Positions 46,284 to 58,829 are shown, counted from the first letter of the stretch. The stretch: 64,000 nt of DNA from Cryptomeria japonica (GCF_030272615.1 NC_081408.1:608600173-608664172), one strand, 5' to 3'. Translations and numbers: made by a program. Notes: a model not told the origin generated them from the letters alone.

Positions 46284-47176
46284 TGTTGGCATATGGACAC
46301 TCCAATGAGACATCGTGTGTGATTGAAGGTTTTTGTCATTGATGGCAACCTTGCAATCCTATGGTACCGGCAAGACATTATACTGGTAAAGCATCATACA
46401 GGCAACCTTGCAATCCTATGGCACCGGCAAGACATTATACCAGCAAAGCATCATACAGGCAACCTTGCAATCCTATGGCACCGGCAAGACATTATACCGG
46501 CAAAGTATAACATAGGCAAGATAGTGCACCAACATTAGAAGACCAATCTACACTGGCACCGGCACAGAGGCCGACAGGATTTTGATATGTAATATTTTGT
46601 TTATCATTATAAGCCGACTTGGCAAATTGTAAAATGACTCTTGTATATAAAAGAGATCATTGTAGGCATTTGTAGGAGATAGAGAGTAGACATAAAAATA
46701 AATTATAAGGCAGACCTAATGTTCGAATTGTAGGTCAAGGGTATATGTAAAGAACAGAGCAAGAACTGGTACTAAATTTGGCATTGAAGATGCTATTGTA
46801 AAGCAGTACAGAATATTGGATTTGTGTAAATCCTCATTGTAAGTCAGTGTGACTTCTTATTGAGTAGTGAGCTCTAGGCAGTTGGCCTTCCTGCATGTGC
46901 AGGCCCCTATTGTAAGTAATATTCTCTTATTGGCCAGTAAGTGAATATTGTGGGTCACAAATCCCATCGAGGTTTTTCCCACATCGGGTTTCCTCGTTAA
47001 ACATCTTGTGTTATGGTGTTCTTTTCATGTGGATGGTTTTGATTCTATTATTTGCATTATTTCTTGCTTACCGGTATACTGTTACTTTATATTCTTCATA
47101 TTCAGTTTTAAGAAAATTACATTACCGGCCAGATACTGATTCCCCCCCCCCCTCAGTATCTGTGGGAACCCTAACA
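46284..47176 (+). repeat. 5' LTR, with three tandem 57-bp units
   Basis: The unit ggcaaccttgcaatcctatg ... (57 bases) occurs three times at 46343-46515; the 3' LTR has two. The U5 end has gaggtttttcccaca and a C run, then cagtatctgtgggaaccctaaca. Confidence 0.9.
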
Positions 47177-47177
47177 A

Positions 47178-47195
47178 TTGGTATCAGAGCCTGGT
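47178..47195 (+). other. Primer binding site, initiator Met tRNA type
   Basis: TTGGTATCAGAGCCTGGT one base after the LTR. Confidence 0.9.
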
Positions 47196-47247
47196 CCTCT
47201 ATTTTCAGAAGCCTAATAGCTTGAGGAAGATCTTGACACCGGTAAAG

Positions 47248-48381
47248 ATGGAAAATATGATGAAGCAACTTGAAGGAGCTCTCACTGATTATGATGCAGA
47301 GAAGTTGAAAAATATCAAATTAGAAGATGATTTAAAAGCAGCTTAGGACATTATTCAGGCACTTCAAGAAAATCTTACTGTTACAAGAAACAAGAGAAGA
47401 GAACTTTGTGAAAAATTGCAAAATGAAAATGATGAAAAGGAATCACTAAATGATATGATAGGCAAATTGAAACAAGAGATCATGACAACAAAAATTGAAA
47501 TGCAGGATATGACTATGAGATTCTGCAAAGAGATTGAGGACAGAAAGAAGAATGAAGAAGAATTGACCAGAAGACTAAGTGATGTAGCAAATGAGAACAC
47601 AAGACTTAGCTATGAAAATGATATGTTGAAGACAGATCTGATGCATACTCAAAATGACTTGAATGAACTAATGAGACAAAAAGAGATCTTGGAAAGGGAA
47701 TTGGAAACTGCAAATCAACACAAAGAAAAATTCAAGAAAAGCTCAGAAGAACTTGGTACCTTATTGAAGAATCAAAAACCCAAAGGTGACACTTCTGGAG
47801 TTGGATTTGAAGTTGGAGAAAGCTCCAGTACTGCAAATACCCAGGATCAAAGCAAACCGGTAAGACCCTCTAATACCTACAAATTCAATGGAAAATGCTT
47901 TAACTGTAATAAATATGGTCATAGGGCAAATGAATGTAGATCTAGGAATTATCAAAACATCAATCCTCCCACCAGTCATTGCACCAAATGCAACAAGATT
48001 GGTCATAACTCTGAAAATTGCATAATGAATGTAAGATGTTATGTTTGTGGAAGATTTGGTCATTTATCAAATAAATGCAGAACACAAACCGACATAGGTT
48101 ATGGGAAAGCTATTCAGAAAAATAATGTAACTTGTTATGCATGTAACAAGATTGGTCATATTGCTAAATTCTGTAGAAGTAAAGGTACACCGGTAGATAA
48201 TAAAAGTACTAGCTTGAAAGGTAAAGAAAAGGTTGAAGAGGTTAAGCAAGAATTTTCAAAGCAATGGATTAGAAAAGGAGATCTAAATATTGGGGTTACT
48301 CCTCCACCGGTAGAACCAACAAATGCTTCACCGGCAAAACAATATGATGCTCCACCGGCAGGACAGAGTAATGCTCCATAG
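47248..48381 (+). CDS. Gag-like protein: coiled coil plus four CCHC zinc knuckles (one in-frame stop)
   Basis: ATG at 47248; 378 codons to TAG at 48379, with one internal TAG at 47344 (reads as KAA-stop-DIIQ, probably a lost Gln). Residues about 30-175 are a long Glu/Lys/Leu coiled coil; then LLKNQKPKGDTSGVGFE, matching the conserved tail of SIRE-type gag coiled coils. Four knuckles follow: CFNCNKYGHRANEC (from 217), CTKCNKIGHNSENC, CYVCGRFGHLSNKC and CYACNKIGHIAKFC. The N-terminal capsid-like UBN2 domain of normal Copia gag is missing. The C-terminus repeats Pro-Ala/Val units (PPPVEP, ASPAKQ, APPAGQ). Likely role: binding element RNA. Two or more knuckles are usual in some lineages; four is high. 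Confidence 0.75.
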
Positions 48382-48714
48382 GCAGGATGTTCTTCATCAA
48401 ATTGAAGAAAATTATCTTGAGGGTTTGGCAATATAATAACACATGTGCTATTATTCCCTCGGTTAGAGAAAATAAGTTAAAAATCCTTCATTACCGGCAA
48501 ATAAAGTTGAGTTAATATATTACTGGCAAACAATTAATGTGGTAGGTGATAGAAAAGAATTGATAAAATAAGGTTTTTGGCTCCATTTCATTTCACCGTG
48601 AATTCAAACTTTCAGAGAAGCTCGAAGATTTTTGAGCTAAGGCATTCCGAGCAAAGAGGCAAAGCACTTCAGCAACCAATCCATCCAAAGGCAGAAAAAA
48701 AGGTATTTATCAAC

Positions 48715-51700
48715 ATGGCATCCTCCTCTCAACCTGAATTCATAGCAAACCCTACAGTAGATGAGGTTATAAAATGACCTAGGCCCATGTTTCAGCTAGT
48801 TCCCGAGGTAGCCAAGAAAGATGACAACACAGGTGCATTTTCCCAAATTCCAAAGGGTGTTGTTTATGCAGAAGACCCTAGAATGTATATTCATTGTAAC
48901 ATAGAGGAATTAAGTGATGAAGATATCAAAGACATGTATAAATCTGTCATATGTGACAATGTCAGAAATGTGAAGCTTGAACATAAAATTGTTGAAACCC
49001 TAGGATTCACTGAAATCCTCTGCATTCCTGAATTTCCCGAGGAAGTGGTTATGATAGTTCTTAGCGGGGTACATGGTTCAGTCTTTTGGCTTGATTCAGT
49101 TCACAAGATTACCAAGGAAGCTGTGAAAGCAGTAACAGGGTTACCTTCCACTGGTACCAGACCCAACAAAACCAAGAAGGTCTCCAATGACCTAGTAACA
49201 AACTTAACTGGTGCAACATCCGACAAGAGATCATTGAGGGTTAATGATGTGACCGACACAAATGTTAGATTTGTTAGCATGATTCTAGGTTACAAAGCAA
49301 CTCATGCAAATAGGCTTAACTCTGTTTCCAGTTTATGCATAAAGAGTGCTTATGACATGGTTAAGGACAATGTGAAAATCGATATCTATGAATGGTTAAA
49401 AGATGAGTTAATTGACAATTTGGCAAAAATCAAGAAGGACAAGAAAGGAACCTTTAAATTTGGAAATTTACTTGTATGCTTAATGCTACATATAACCAAA
49501 CAGGCTCCTGGTATAGGCAACAAGGATTTTGGATTTGACCTACCGGTAGGAAAACAATTGTCTGACTTATTCAACAGCATGGGTGAAAACAAAGAAAAGA
49601 ATATCCATAAGTACTTTCAAGCACTTAAAGTCAGAATGAATAAGAGGATCAGACTATCACAGGAAATTGTCAACAAATATAAGGATGATATATGTTTTGA
49701 AATCAAAAAGGATGAGAACTGGATGGAAGCAGTCGTCCCAAGAACAATTTGGGTTACAGAGATGGGGTATGAAACAGATGACCACATAGTGGAAACTTAT
49801 GCCAAAGCACTTCTGGAAGCCCCCCCTGAACCAAAGGAAGAAATATTTGGTAGTGCTGAGCACATTGAAAGTCAAATACAATCTAAAAAGAGAGTAAAGA
49901 AAGTTGAGGCATCTATGAGGAAAGGATCCAGGCAAGCAAAAGCCTTAAAAGATGATGTATTAAAGAAAACTGGCATAACAGAAGAAGAGTTGGCAGCCCA
50001 ACAACCTGAAACTCATCTATCATCGGTAGATACCTCCTCAGAAGGAGACATGCCAGCAACTTTCAAAAGAGTTGTTAGGAAAAGAGACCCCTCACCGATA
50101 TCCACTCCTTCACCTAGAAGGACAAGACAGAAGCAACAAGCTATAAGGTCTCCAGTCAAGAAAGCCCCACCTAAGAAAAAGCTAACCCCCAAAAGGAAGA
50201 AGGAGACAGACACTGACTTGGCCACTTTTGACATATTGCTGAATGAGATCACAGTGGAAGGAAAATTGAAAAACATAGGGAAAATCTATGACACCCTATC
50301 AGAAGATGAGAAAGGGCAAGTTGAGGAAAATGTTATACTACACATGGATATGTATAAAAAGTTTTTGATGCAAGTCCTAAATGAAATTCCTGATGAGTTA
50401 TATAAAAAACTTGAGGCCAGAAGGAAAGGAGTAATTGAGTTAGATAAGAAAATTAAAATAGAAAAATTACTTGCAGTATATCCGGTCAACACACCTAAGG
50501 AAATTGATGATTTGATAGCTCAGGCCAATCGGACAGTCTTTTCCACTACACACCGGCAAATATCATTAATGGCAGGTAGAGTTATTGAAGTCTCAACTAA
50601 AACAGAAGATGGTTGGGATAGATTCTTGGTTGAAAAAGAAAAACAAGAAGAATATATGAATCCCAAACCCATTCTGGTATATCAAAAGGATAAAGGGAAA
50701 GGTAAAGTTGGTGGACCGCCAAGTATCAAGATTAGAGACAACTTACCCCCACCTCCTTTAAATACTCCACCGGTAAAAACAACTACAGAAGATCAACCGG
50801 CAACTGAGAGCATGGACACAGAGGATAATAATCCTAATCCTGAAGTCCTTTATACTGTGAATGTTGATACTCAAGAAATCAACATAGTGGTAGATAAGGA
50901 TACCACAGATAAATCTGATAACAAAGAGCAACCGATAATAGGAAACAAAGAGCAACCAGCAGTAGACTCAGAGAAAAAGATGGATTATGGAACACAAACA
51001 GAGCAACCACCAAAACAGACTCCACCGGTAAGAAATGATGCAGGAAAAACTATGCTTAAAGAGATGGAGACACAAACAGACCTACTAGAGGTCAATACCA
51101 GCATGGCCACCTCCACCGGCACTCAGTTTATTGGGTCACCATCAAATGTGACAGAGCTATTGCTCGAATCTATCAAGAATATAACAGATTATAGCTCACA
51201 AGCATATAAAGCGATAGATGATTCAATTCCAGTTTTAAAATTAATAGCTCCAAATTGTAATATAGCCAACAAAGATTCTTTAGGCCAGTTGGATACACTT
51301 TGTAAATATATTTCTGGAAATTTTGAGCAAACAAAGGTAGAAACTGTAAAGGAAAGTGTAGAAAAAGAGAAACAAAAATTCTCTGAGGAAGGAATAAAGA
51401 AGTGTAACAGGGAATTTGACACACTTCTACCGAAACTGTGTAATGTGTTGAAAGAGTTCAAAACTCTGTACAAAGACACCTGTAAGATAAACCTTTTGAC
51501 CACGGATGTAGATAAAAAGATGAGCAAGGTATAGGAAGAGATCAATAAAATTGTTGATAATTTTGTTAACTCACCTGATACATTATCAGTTTTTGAGGAA
51601 AAGATAACAAATTTTGAGGAAGAACTTCTCAAATTAGAAAGAGAAAAAGAGAAATAATAAACAAGGCAAAATTTTTGAGATCTAAACTAAGTCCAAGATT

Positions 51701-51902
51701 GGACTATTTAGCATCTCTGCGTAAGGAAATCTCAGAGGCACTTACACAGGGTAGCAAGAAACCGATAGAACACTTGCAGCATCTCACCGATACAATATAC
51801 AGAACTGAGATAGCAATAAAGGACAGCAAGAAGTTTATGGATGGTATAAACTTAATTTTGGCAGATATTCTTCAGATAATAACTACCCAACTACAAGGTT
51901 GA
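48715..51902 (+). pseudogene. Large unrecognised ORF of the SIRE-like element (about 1,060 codons)
   Basis: Starts MASSSQPEFIANPTVDEVIK at 48715. A TGA at 48775 (CGA origin likely) is followed by 915 uninterrupted codons to TAG at 51532, which continues in frame to about 51655. A one-base shift in an A-rich run then leads into 51675-51902, ending TTQLQG. The N-terminal 350 residues look globular, with SGVHGSVFWLD and ITKEAVKAVTGLPSTG. Residues about 400-480 are basic and Ser/Pro-rich (RKRDPSPISTPSPRRTRQ, KKAPPKKKLTPKRKK), like a nuclear-targeting or nucleic-acid-binding tail. The middle has Pro/Thr spacers (KQTPPVRND); the C-terminus is helical and coiled-coil-like. No signal peptide, membrane segment, DDE or polymerase motif seen. 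By position (after gag, before the purine tracts) it may be the extra 3' ORF of SIRE elements with pol deleted. Function unknown. Confidence 0.7.
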
Positions 51903-52072
51903 GGTTATCTACTAACCTTTGTCATTGATGCCAAAGGGGGAGTAGTAGATGAGAAAATTCAAAACACAGGGATCACATGCTCAGGGGGAGCCCTCACACT
52001 TTTGGTAACATTTTTGGTATACACATTTTTTATATCTTTTTGAAATTTCTCATGAGTGTTGCCATCAATGCC

Positions 52073-52084
52073 AAAGGGGGAGAT
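52073..52084 (+). other. Polypurine tract of the SIRE-like element
   Basis: AAAGGGGGAGAT directly before the 3' LTR; a second copy of its context lies about 140 bases upstream (gatgccaaagggggagtag). Confidence 0.85.
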
Positions 52085-52948
52085 TGTTGGCATATGGACA
52101 CTCCAATGAGACATCGTGTGTGATTGAAGGTTTTTGTCATTGATGGCAACCTTGCAATCCTATGGCACCGGCAAGACATTATACCGGCAAAGCATCATAT
52201 AGGCAACCTTGCAATCCTATGGCACCGGCAAGACATTATACCGGCAAAGTATAACACAGGCAAGATAGTGCAACGGCATCAGAAGACCAATCTACACCGG
52301 CACCGGCACAGAAGAAAAGATGTATACCGACACAGAGGCCGACGGGATTTTGATATGTAATATTTTGTTTATCATTATAAGCCGACTTGGCAAATTGTAA
52401 AATGACTCTTGTATATAAAAGAGATCATTGTAGGCATTTGCAGGAGATAGAGAGTAGACATAAAAATAAATTATAAGGTAGACCTAATGTGTGAATTGTA
52501 GGTCAAGGGTATATGTAAAGAACAGAGCAAGAACCGGTACTGAATCTGGCATTGAAGATGCTATTGTAAAGCAGTACAGAATATTGGATTTGTGTAAATC
52601 CTCATTGTAAGTCAGTGTGACTTCTTATTGAGCAGTGAGCTCTAGGCAGTTGGCCTTCCTGCATGTGCAGGCCCCTATTGTAAGTAATATTCTCTTATTG
52701 GCCAGTAAGTGAATATTGTGGGTCACAAATCCCACCGAGGTTTTTCCCACACCGGGTTTCCTCGTTAAACATCTTGTGTTATGGTGTTCTTTTCATGTGG
52801 ATGGTTTTGATTCTGTTATTTGCATTATTTCTTGCTTACCAGTATACTGTTACTTTATATTCTACATATTCAATTTTAAGAAAATTACATTACCGATCAG
52901 ATACTGATTCACCCCCCCCCCCTCTCAGTATCTGTGGGAACCCTAACA
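52085..52948 (+). repeat. 3' LTR of the SIRE-like element
   Basis: Pairs with 46284-47176. Has two of the 57-bp units and a 27-base segment (near 52308-52334) not in the 5' LTR. Confidence 0.9.
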
Positions 52949-55900
52949 AGATCTGTATTAAAATAGAACTTAAAATTAAACTGAAAAAGAGTTAAATAAA
53001 ATATTTTAGTCATTTAATTTAAATTTTTTTTAATTATTTAATTCAATTTCATTCGTTTGTTAAAAAGAAAAATTGTTGGATTTTTTATCATTTGTGATGA
53101 TTATCTTATATATGGTTTTTTTAATTCAATTTCATTTAAGTCATTTAATTCAAGTCATTTAAATTATTTAATTGAATTTTTTTTTTTAATTCTTAAATAA
53201 TTTTTAAAGTTTAAATATCTTATTTATCTCTTAACTCTATATTAAAAAAAAAATTATGATATTTCTTCTAATGTATCAAATCGTGAAATCAACTAACTTA
53301 GAGTCTTGGTATTTCATCTCGAGTTAAATGATCAAGTGACTCCACTTAATTTAAGTAATTTAATTTAATTTCTTTGACACTCATAAACACGTCAATTTAA
53401 ATGCTTTTGGTTTCTATTAACATACATTTTTACATCCATATGTGAGTGTAAGCCTCTCGATGTAATTACTTTTTTAATAACTTTTTTTGAATTTTTATTT
53501 TAAATATAAATTTAAAATAATAATTAATTAAATTAAATTTTTATTTATTTTTTAAGGTCTGTAATAAAGTGTGTATTTTTATTCCTCTTTTCTTTTCTAA
53601 ATGGAGGAATCAATATGTAGTGGGATCTATGAAGCAAACTTCTAACAAAACAATATAGCCTCTATCCATATGAGTTGGCCCTTCATCTATGTAGAGGCAA
53701 ATCTAAGGGAACAAAACCTACAACCATCCTCTGTGTTTTTCCAATGGCTTTACTATTCAATCTAATTCTAAGGGCTAGGGAACACAAGCTTTTTTTTATC
53801 TATGAAAATCTTTTTAATTTTATATTTTATAATTATAATATAAGGTCATATACTTGTAATAGTAACATGTATAAATTGTGTTAATTTTGATTTAGTTTTG
53901 GGTTTATTTTGATAAAATATTTTAATATAATTATTTAAAGTTAAATGACATATTGTTGTGTTAAGTTTGACTCTTTCCTTGATCCTTATTTATTTTCATT
54001 TATAGACACATATGTGTATATACTCGACCTTATCCCAATCTTATGTACTTATATTCCTATAAATTCATGACATTTTTAGCTCATGTTTCCATGTACCTAA
54101 TCCATACCTCAAGATTATACATCAATAAATCTAGGTCATTTCTACAGTTTTAGTGTGCTCACATGACATAAATCTACCCCAAAACATAAAATACCAACCT
54201 CTACTTGCTCCACTAATCATTTGGAGTTAATAGGGTATACACTTGTGCAACTATTCATTATGTATTGGTATTTAAAGATGTTTATTTGGGCATGAATTTG
54301 ATCATCCATTGATTATTCAAATATCCTAATCATCATGGAACATTCATTAGAACATGTGCAATTGGAGCACTATAAAGATCATTTCTTACATCAATATTCA
54401 TGTTTAAAAGACTTGAATTCTTTCTTAATTTTTACCAACACTTGCCCAAGGCCATAAATCTTGTCCTTCAAGGATCTTGATTGGGGAGAATGATAACCAT
54501 TGTAATTCAACAATTTCTTAAAAGTATTTATAAATATCATCAATCCTTACACATTAGCAAATAAAAAGGATCATATGAAGTAAATTATAGTAGTCTATAT
54601 TTTACTAGGTCAAAACCATGCCCCAAAAATAAAATTCATGTTGCAAGGATTGACCTTGAACCATGAGATTGACCTTCAAAGAAATCCCAAATGCACAAAA
54701 AGTCCAAGAAACTCAATACTTCAAGGATATTCATTTCTCACACTATGACAAGATAATTGTGTAAGTCATAATTCTCATACTCTATCCTTAGATGAAGAGC
54801 CATGCACACCATTCCTTTGAATTTAATTTTTTTAAATAATTTAAATTTATTACATATTTATGCAATTACATACCCAACTATACTCTATATAGGATACGTG
54901 TGTTTAGTTTGTTGCATGTACTTAATTAATCTATGTTAATCAACATAGGTTACATTTATCCTTTATATTTTTTGGTGAACCTATCTAATCTTACACCACT
55001 GTAGGATTTTTTCTTTAGGTTTATACCTTCTTTATTTTTAGGGTTTCAAACCTATACTTTCTAATTACTATATTTTTTTAAGATCTTATTAAGGTTTGTA
55101 TTTTTATTCATTAACATTTAATTCATATTAATTCCTTTTAAGGTTTTGTACATTATTATGTGATCGTTATGTTTTCCCACCTGACCCACCCTCAAATAGT
55201 TAGGATTTTATTTGAAGATTTTATCTCCAAATATGATACATCACTACTTTTTTTAATTTTTAAATTGAAAAGTAACTTGTTATGTCCTGGCTGCATTTTT
55301 GTATTTTCCTATTTTAGTTTTTAGTCAATATGCCACTTGATATCCGAATCTTCCTTTAAGAATGAATGCTTGTTTAAACCTTGATATGGCTACAAATTCT
55401 AACAACAACAAAAAAAAATTAATGATCTTGTTGAGAACCACTTAGAGAGTTAACATAGGATTATAAGGAACACTCAAATAAGAAATATCTCTCATTTACT
55501 AGGAAAGTACCGATTAACACATTTAGTCAAGCCAAATCTCCTCATTTTCTAGTAAATATCATTTATAATATATTATCAAGGTATCCATTTGACATGAATA
55601 TTTAAATCATGATCTTTTCTCTTTAATAAATTCTTATAATTATGTATACTCTTGCATATCCTCATGTTTTGATCTTGACCAAGCAGAATTGCCTCCATGG
55701 TTGCTTTTGCCACTTTCATGGTTGCTATTGTTTACCTTGTGTAGATTTTACCACTAGAATTTCTCTTTTCTTTCTTGTTGGATTTGTTTTTCTTGTTGGC
55801 TTTGTTCCTCGCTATTCTTTACATCTTGCTTGCATTCCCTCCACGATGCCTATTTCTAGTGCTTCTATTCCTTATAGTATTATATTAGCATCCCATATTT

Positions 55901-56288
55901 CCACTCACATTGCCACTAGTGTCATACGTTCCATCCATGTTTTCCATATCATACTTAATTCCCAACATGTAGTCCATAGCAACCATGCATCTCACCGAGT
56001 AACAATAAATTCTTATAATATCATCCATCAATTCATAGTTATGTTTTCATACTTTAACTCACAAACTCCTTATATTTATTTTATTGTTTTGTATACTCCC
56101 AACACTACTCTTTTTTTTACATCCACCTTAGATATAGTATTATAGGAAATTTGGCCACTCTTAATAGAAAATTCAATGATAATTAGAAGGATTCAATAAC
56201 ATATAACCATCCACATATAATTTTGTTAGAATTTGAGATTGTCACATCTCTCTCATTCTCTATCTCCATCTTCATTTACTTTTCTCTC

Positions 56289-56420
56289 TAACTATTGAGA
56301 GCTATTGAGAGAAACTTGACCCATTGCATCCCTTGTTAATATCATGAACTAGATTAACTATTGAGAGCTATTGAGAGAAACTTGATACATTGCATCTCTT
56401 GTTAATATCATGAACTGGAT
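56289..56420. repeat. 66-bp tandem duplication
   Basis: Two units starting taactattgagagc at 56289 and 56355 differ at only a few positions. Confidence 0.92.
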
Positions 56421-56734
56421 AAACATTATAAATTTTAATATTTTGTTAATTAAACCTCTATTGCCTATTATTAATAAAAACAATTATCTTACTAGAGCAA
56501 ATAATAAATATTACTTGTAAGTGACATGTGACATAATCTTATTGGTAATTGAAATCAAAACAATAATTACTAAAAGAAAAATAGCTAATCTTAATTAACA
56601 AGAGATGCATGACAACAAAGTTCCTGCCAAAGACTAAAATAGTTCAATTCCCAATAGGGACATCTGAAGTGGAATTCTAAGTTGTGACTCTTGGCCTTCC
56701 ATAGGATGGGGAAGGTCTTGGGGTCAATCTCAAA

Positions 56735-56735
56735 C

Positions 56736-56773
<38 letters not shown>
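56735..56773. repeat. (AAT)n microsatellite
   Basis: About 12 uninterrupted ATA/AAT triplets. Confidence 0.95.
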
Positions 56774-56902
56774 TCAAAGATATGTAATGGGGATGGGGCC
56801 CCCTACTATGTCCCCACTGGTTCATAGCTCCAGTCAAAAGCTATTTAGGCTTCGGCCAATTACCGATAAAAAAGAAAAGAAAAAAAAAAGAAAAAGTAAA
56901 TA

Positions 56903-57086
56903 GAAGAACTCAGTAGATTTCTTTTGGAAAATTATTTGCTTTCAATAATCGAAGCAATCCAAGTAATCATAGGGGAACACTTTCATAAGTTCACAGTTAC
57001 AATTTTAAAAAATAAATAGAAGAACTTAGTAGATTCCTTTTGGAAAATTGTTTGCTTTCAAGAATGGAAGCAATCTGAGTAATCAT
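56903..57086. repeat. Spaced direct duplication, about 68-bp units
   Basis: agaact(c/t)agtagatt ... gcaatc ... gtaatcat occurs at 56903-56970 and 57019-57086, about 116 bases apart. Confidence 0.8.
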
Positions 57087-57546
57087 TTGACAAGAATGTC
57101 AATTCCATGGTATATGGATCAAACCAGAATTGTCTATATATACACATCTAATAATCAAAGAAAATGAACCAAATTTGTTAATGAAAATAGTCCATGTAAA
57201 TGAAACTATGAGTAACAGACTATGCACAAAAAATAATTCAAGTTTTCTAGAAGCTATATATGCAACAAAAGTTGACACAAATGAGTTTTAATGTAGAGTG
57301 CATGTGCTTAACATGATTTCCATCTTATGTAAAGCCAGACCATAATAGTATACCTAATGCAGTAATACTCAATGTCCATTGATTCACATTTCAAGGAAAG
57401 CATAAATAAATAGATTAAATTAATCAGATAATGGCAGATGGAATTTAGTACATAGAAGAAGTCATAAACATCAATAATGAATTCAAGTGCAAGCATTGTT
57501 TATCATTCCAAATAAAAAAATTGAATTAAAATAAAAGGAAAGTGGT

Positions 57547-58159
57547 CTATTTCCTTTGTGGAAGGATTTCATTCGAATACAAGTCTGCAATAATTGAGGA
57601 TGTGTGGTAAGTGGAAAGTGAGTGCCTCCAACATAATGCAATAGGCTTATTGCTGAAGTCCCAAAGATGCTTCATGAGGTCTTTGTCTCTGCCAAATGGA
57701 TTTGGTGTGGCCTCATTGTAGTCAGAAAAGTACTTACCACTGCCTCCCTTCAGATTTGGATGTAAAACAACATAGCATGTTGTGGCAACTCCCTGTAAAG
57801 ACCATGGAGTATATGTAAGTCTCAATTGTTCAGAGTTTTTCTTTTTTTTTTATTCAGAGATACTTAGAGAATAAAGATTTTTGTAGACAAAACTAGACAT
57901 CCTTGTACCATTACCTGGTATACATTCTTCCACAAGAAACCAAAAATAAAATTCAAAAATCCTATTTTAGCGTAAACCATCTGGAAAAAAAGTTAGACAT
58001 CAACATGAGTTCATTGTGGCTTCATTAAAGTTTCACTTTGAAAGTTGCAAAAAAATGTATTTGGATGAGCTTACTCATTAGAGTCATAGAATATCGCATC
58101 AAATTGGTCATGATAAATCCAGGATGAACTGAATTGGTAGTGACGTTTGCACCTTCCTC
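57547..58159 (-). pseudogene. Short-chain dehydrogenase (TIC32-like), C-terminal exons only
   Basis: Three minus-strand exons. 58075-58159 encodes EEGANVTTNSVHPGFIMTNL, the segment after the active-site Tyr in this family, with the conserved N-S-V-H-P-G. 57915-57980 encodes a 22-residue hydrophobic exon ending WKNVYQ. 57547-57792 encodes [31 protein letters not shown] and LMKHLWDFS, the typical end of TIC32-type and related plant dehydrogenases. The Rossmann GxxxGxG and YxxxK exons are not in the 670 bases upstream, which then meet a Copia insertion. The first exon ends one base out of phase with the next (donor GTAAGC after ATGA). The tail runs about 30 residues past the usual end. Probably a broken or partial gene; the rest could lie beyond the window. 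Confidence 0.65.
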
Positions 58160-58829
58160 CTACACAAGACATGACACTAGAAACATCTAGAAATGACAAA
58201 AGGAATGCAATGTATAAATGTTGTGTAAGAAAAAATATGATTTAGTGCATACCATACAATCATCAATGATATTAATAATTAACACAATGAACTATCTTGG
58301 TGCCCATTTCAAATGCAAACTAGCTACAATTGAGGTCAAGATTGAATTAACTATTTGGGAGGTGCCCTTCCATCGTGTCTATGTTTGACAGATTAACTGA
58401 AGTTCAATTTTTGCCTCCAATGGGTATTAACATAAGTGTATATTTCATTTCTAGATAGCGATTCTTACACTATAAGCAAAAATGTTTCGAACACTACTTC
58501 CATCTAAGATAATCATTTATATCCAAACCTAAATTTTTATCCATTCACCAAAAACGACATGCACTCGAGGTTAAAGTGCTATATACTCAAGATTTGAAAT
58601 AGGTTAGCTTCTCAAAACAAGAAGAAAATTTAATGCTTCACAATATTCTATCTGAAAAAGTGAATTTTTAACATAGACCACCATTTTCTTTCTTTTTCTC
58701 TTTTCTTACTATCTCTCCGATGATAAATCTGATCTAAAATATCATAATAAAAAAATTGCATAATTTTATTTTAAAAATTTCTCTCTTTATTTTAATCTAC
58801 AAGACAAACAAAGATGAAAAATGGTAATA
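58160..58829. other. Intergenic or intron sequence
   Basis: No coding exon recognised on either strand between the dehydrogenase remnant and the Copia element. Confidence 0.5.

Larger units (their letters stand above)
46284..52948 (+). mobile_element. Non-autonomous SIRE-like Copia element with a large unknown ORF
   Basis: LTRs at 46284-47176 and 52085-52948; target duplication AGATC (46279-46283, 52949-52953). Ends TGTTGGCA ... CCTAACA. Primer site TTGGTATCAGAGCCTGG at 47178; purine tract AAAGGGGGAGAT at 52073-52084, with an earlier purine tract near 51932-51942. The 4.9-kb interior holds a gag-like gene with four zinc knuckles (47248-48381) and a second gene of about 1,060 codons (48715-51902). 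Protease, integrase, reverse transcriptase and RNase H are absent. The coiled-coil gag end and multiple purine tracts point to the SIRE lineage. It would need enzymes from a related element to move. Confidence 0.9.
52954..57546. other. AT-rich intergenic stretch of 4.6 kb
   Basis: No gene recognised. The plus-strand frame 55642-56145 (167 codons) lacks any known motif. Local repeats are listed separately. Confidence 0.5.

Noticed and set aside
46047-46313. 88-codon minus-strand frame taken as one gene
   Set aside because: It crosses the LINE limit and the target duplication; only the part from 46229 down belongs to LINE ORF1.
55642-56145. 167-codon plus-strand frame
   Set aside because: Cys/His/Ile/Ser-rich text typical of AT-rich DNA, no motif, no splice or repeat context.
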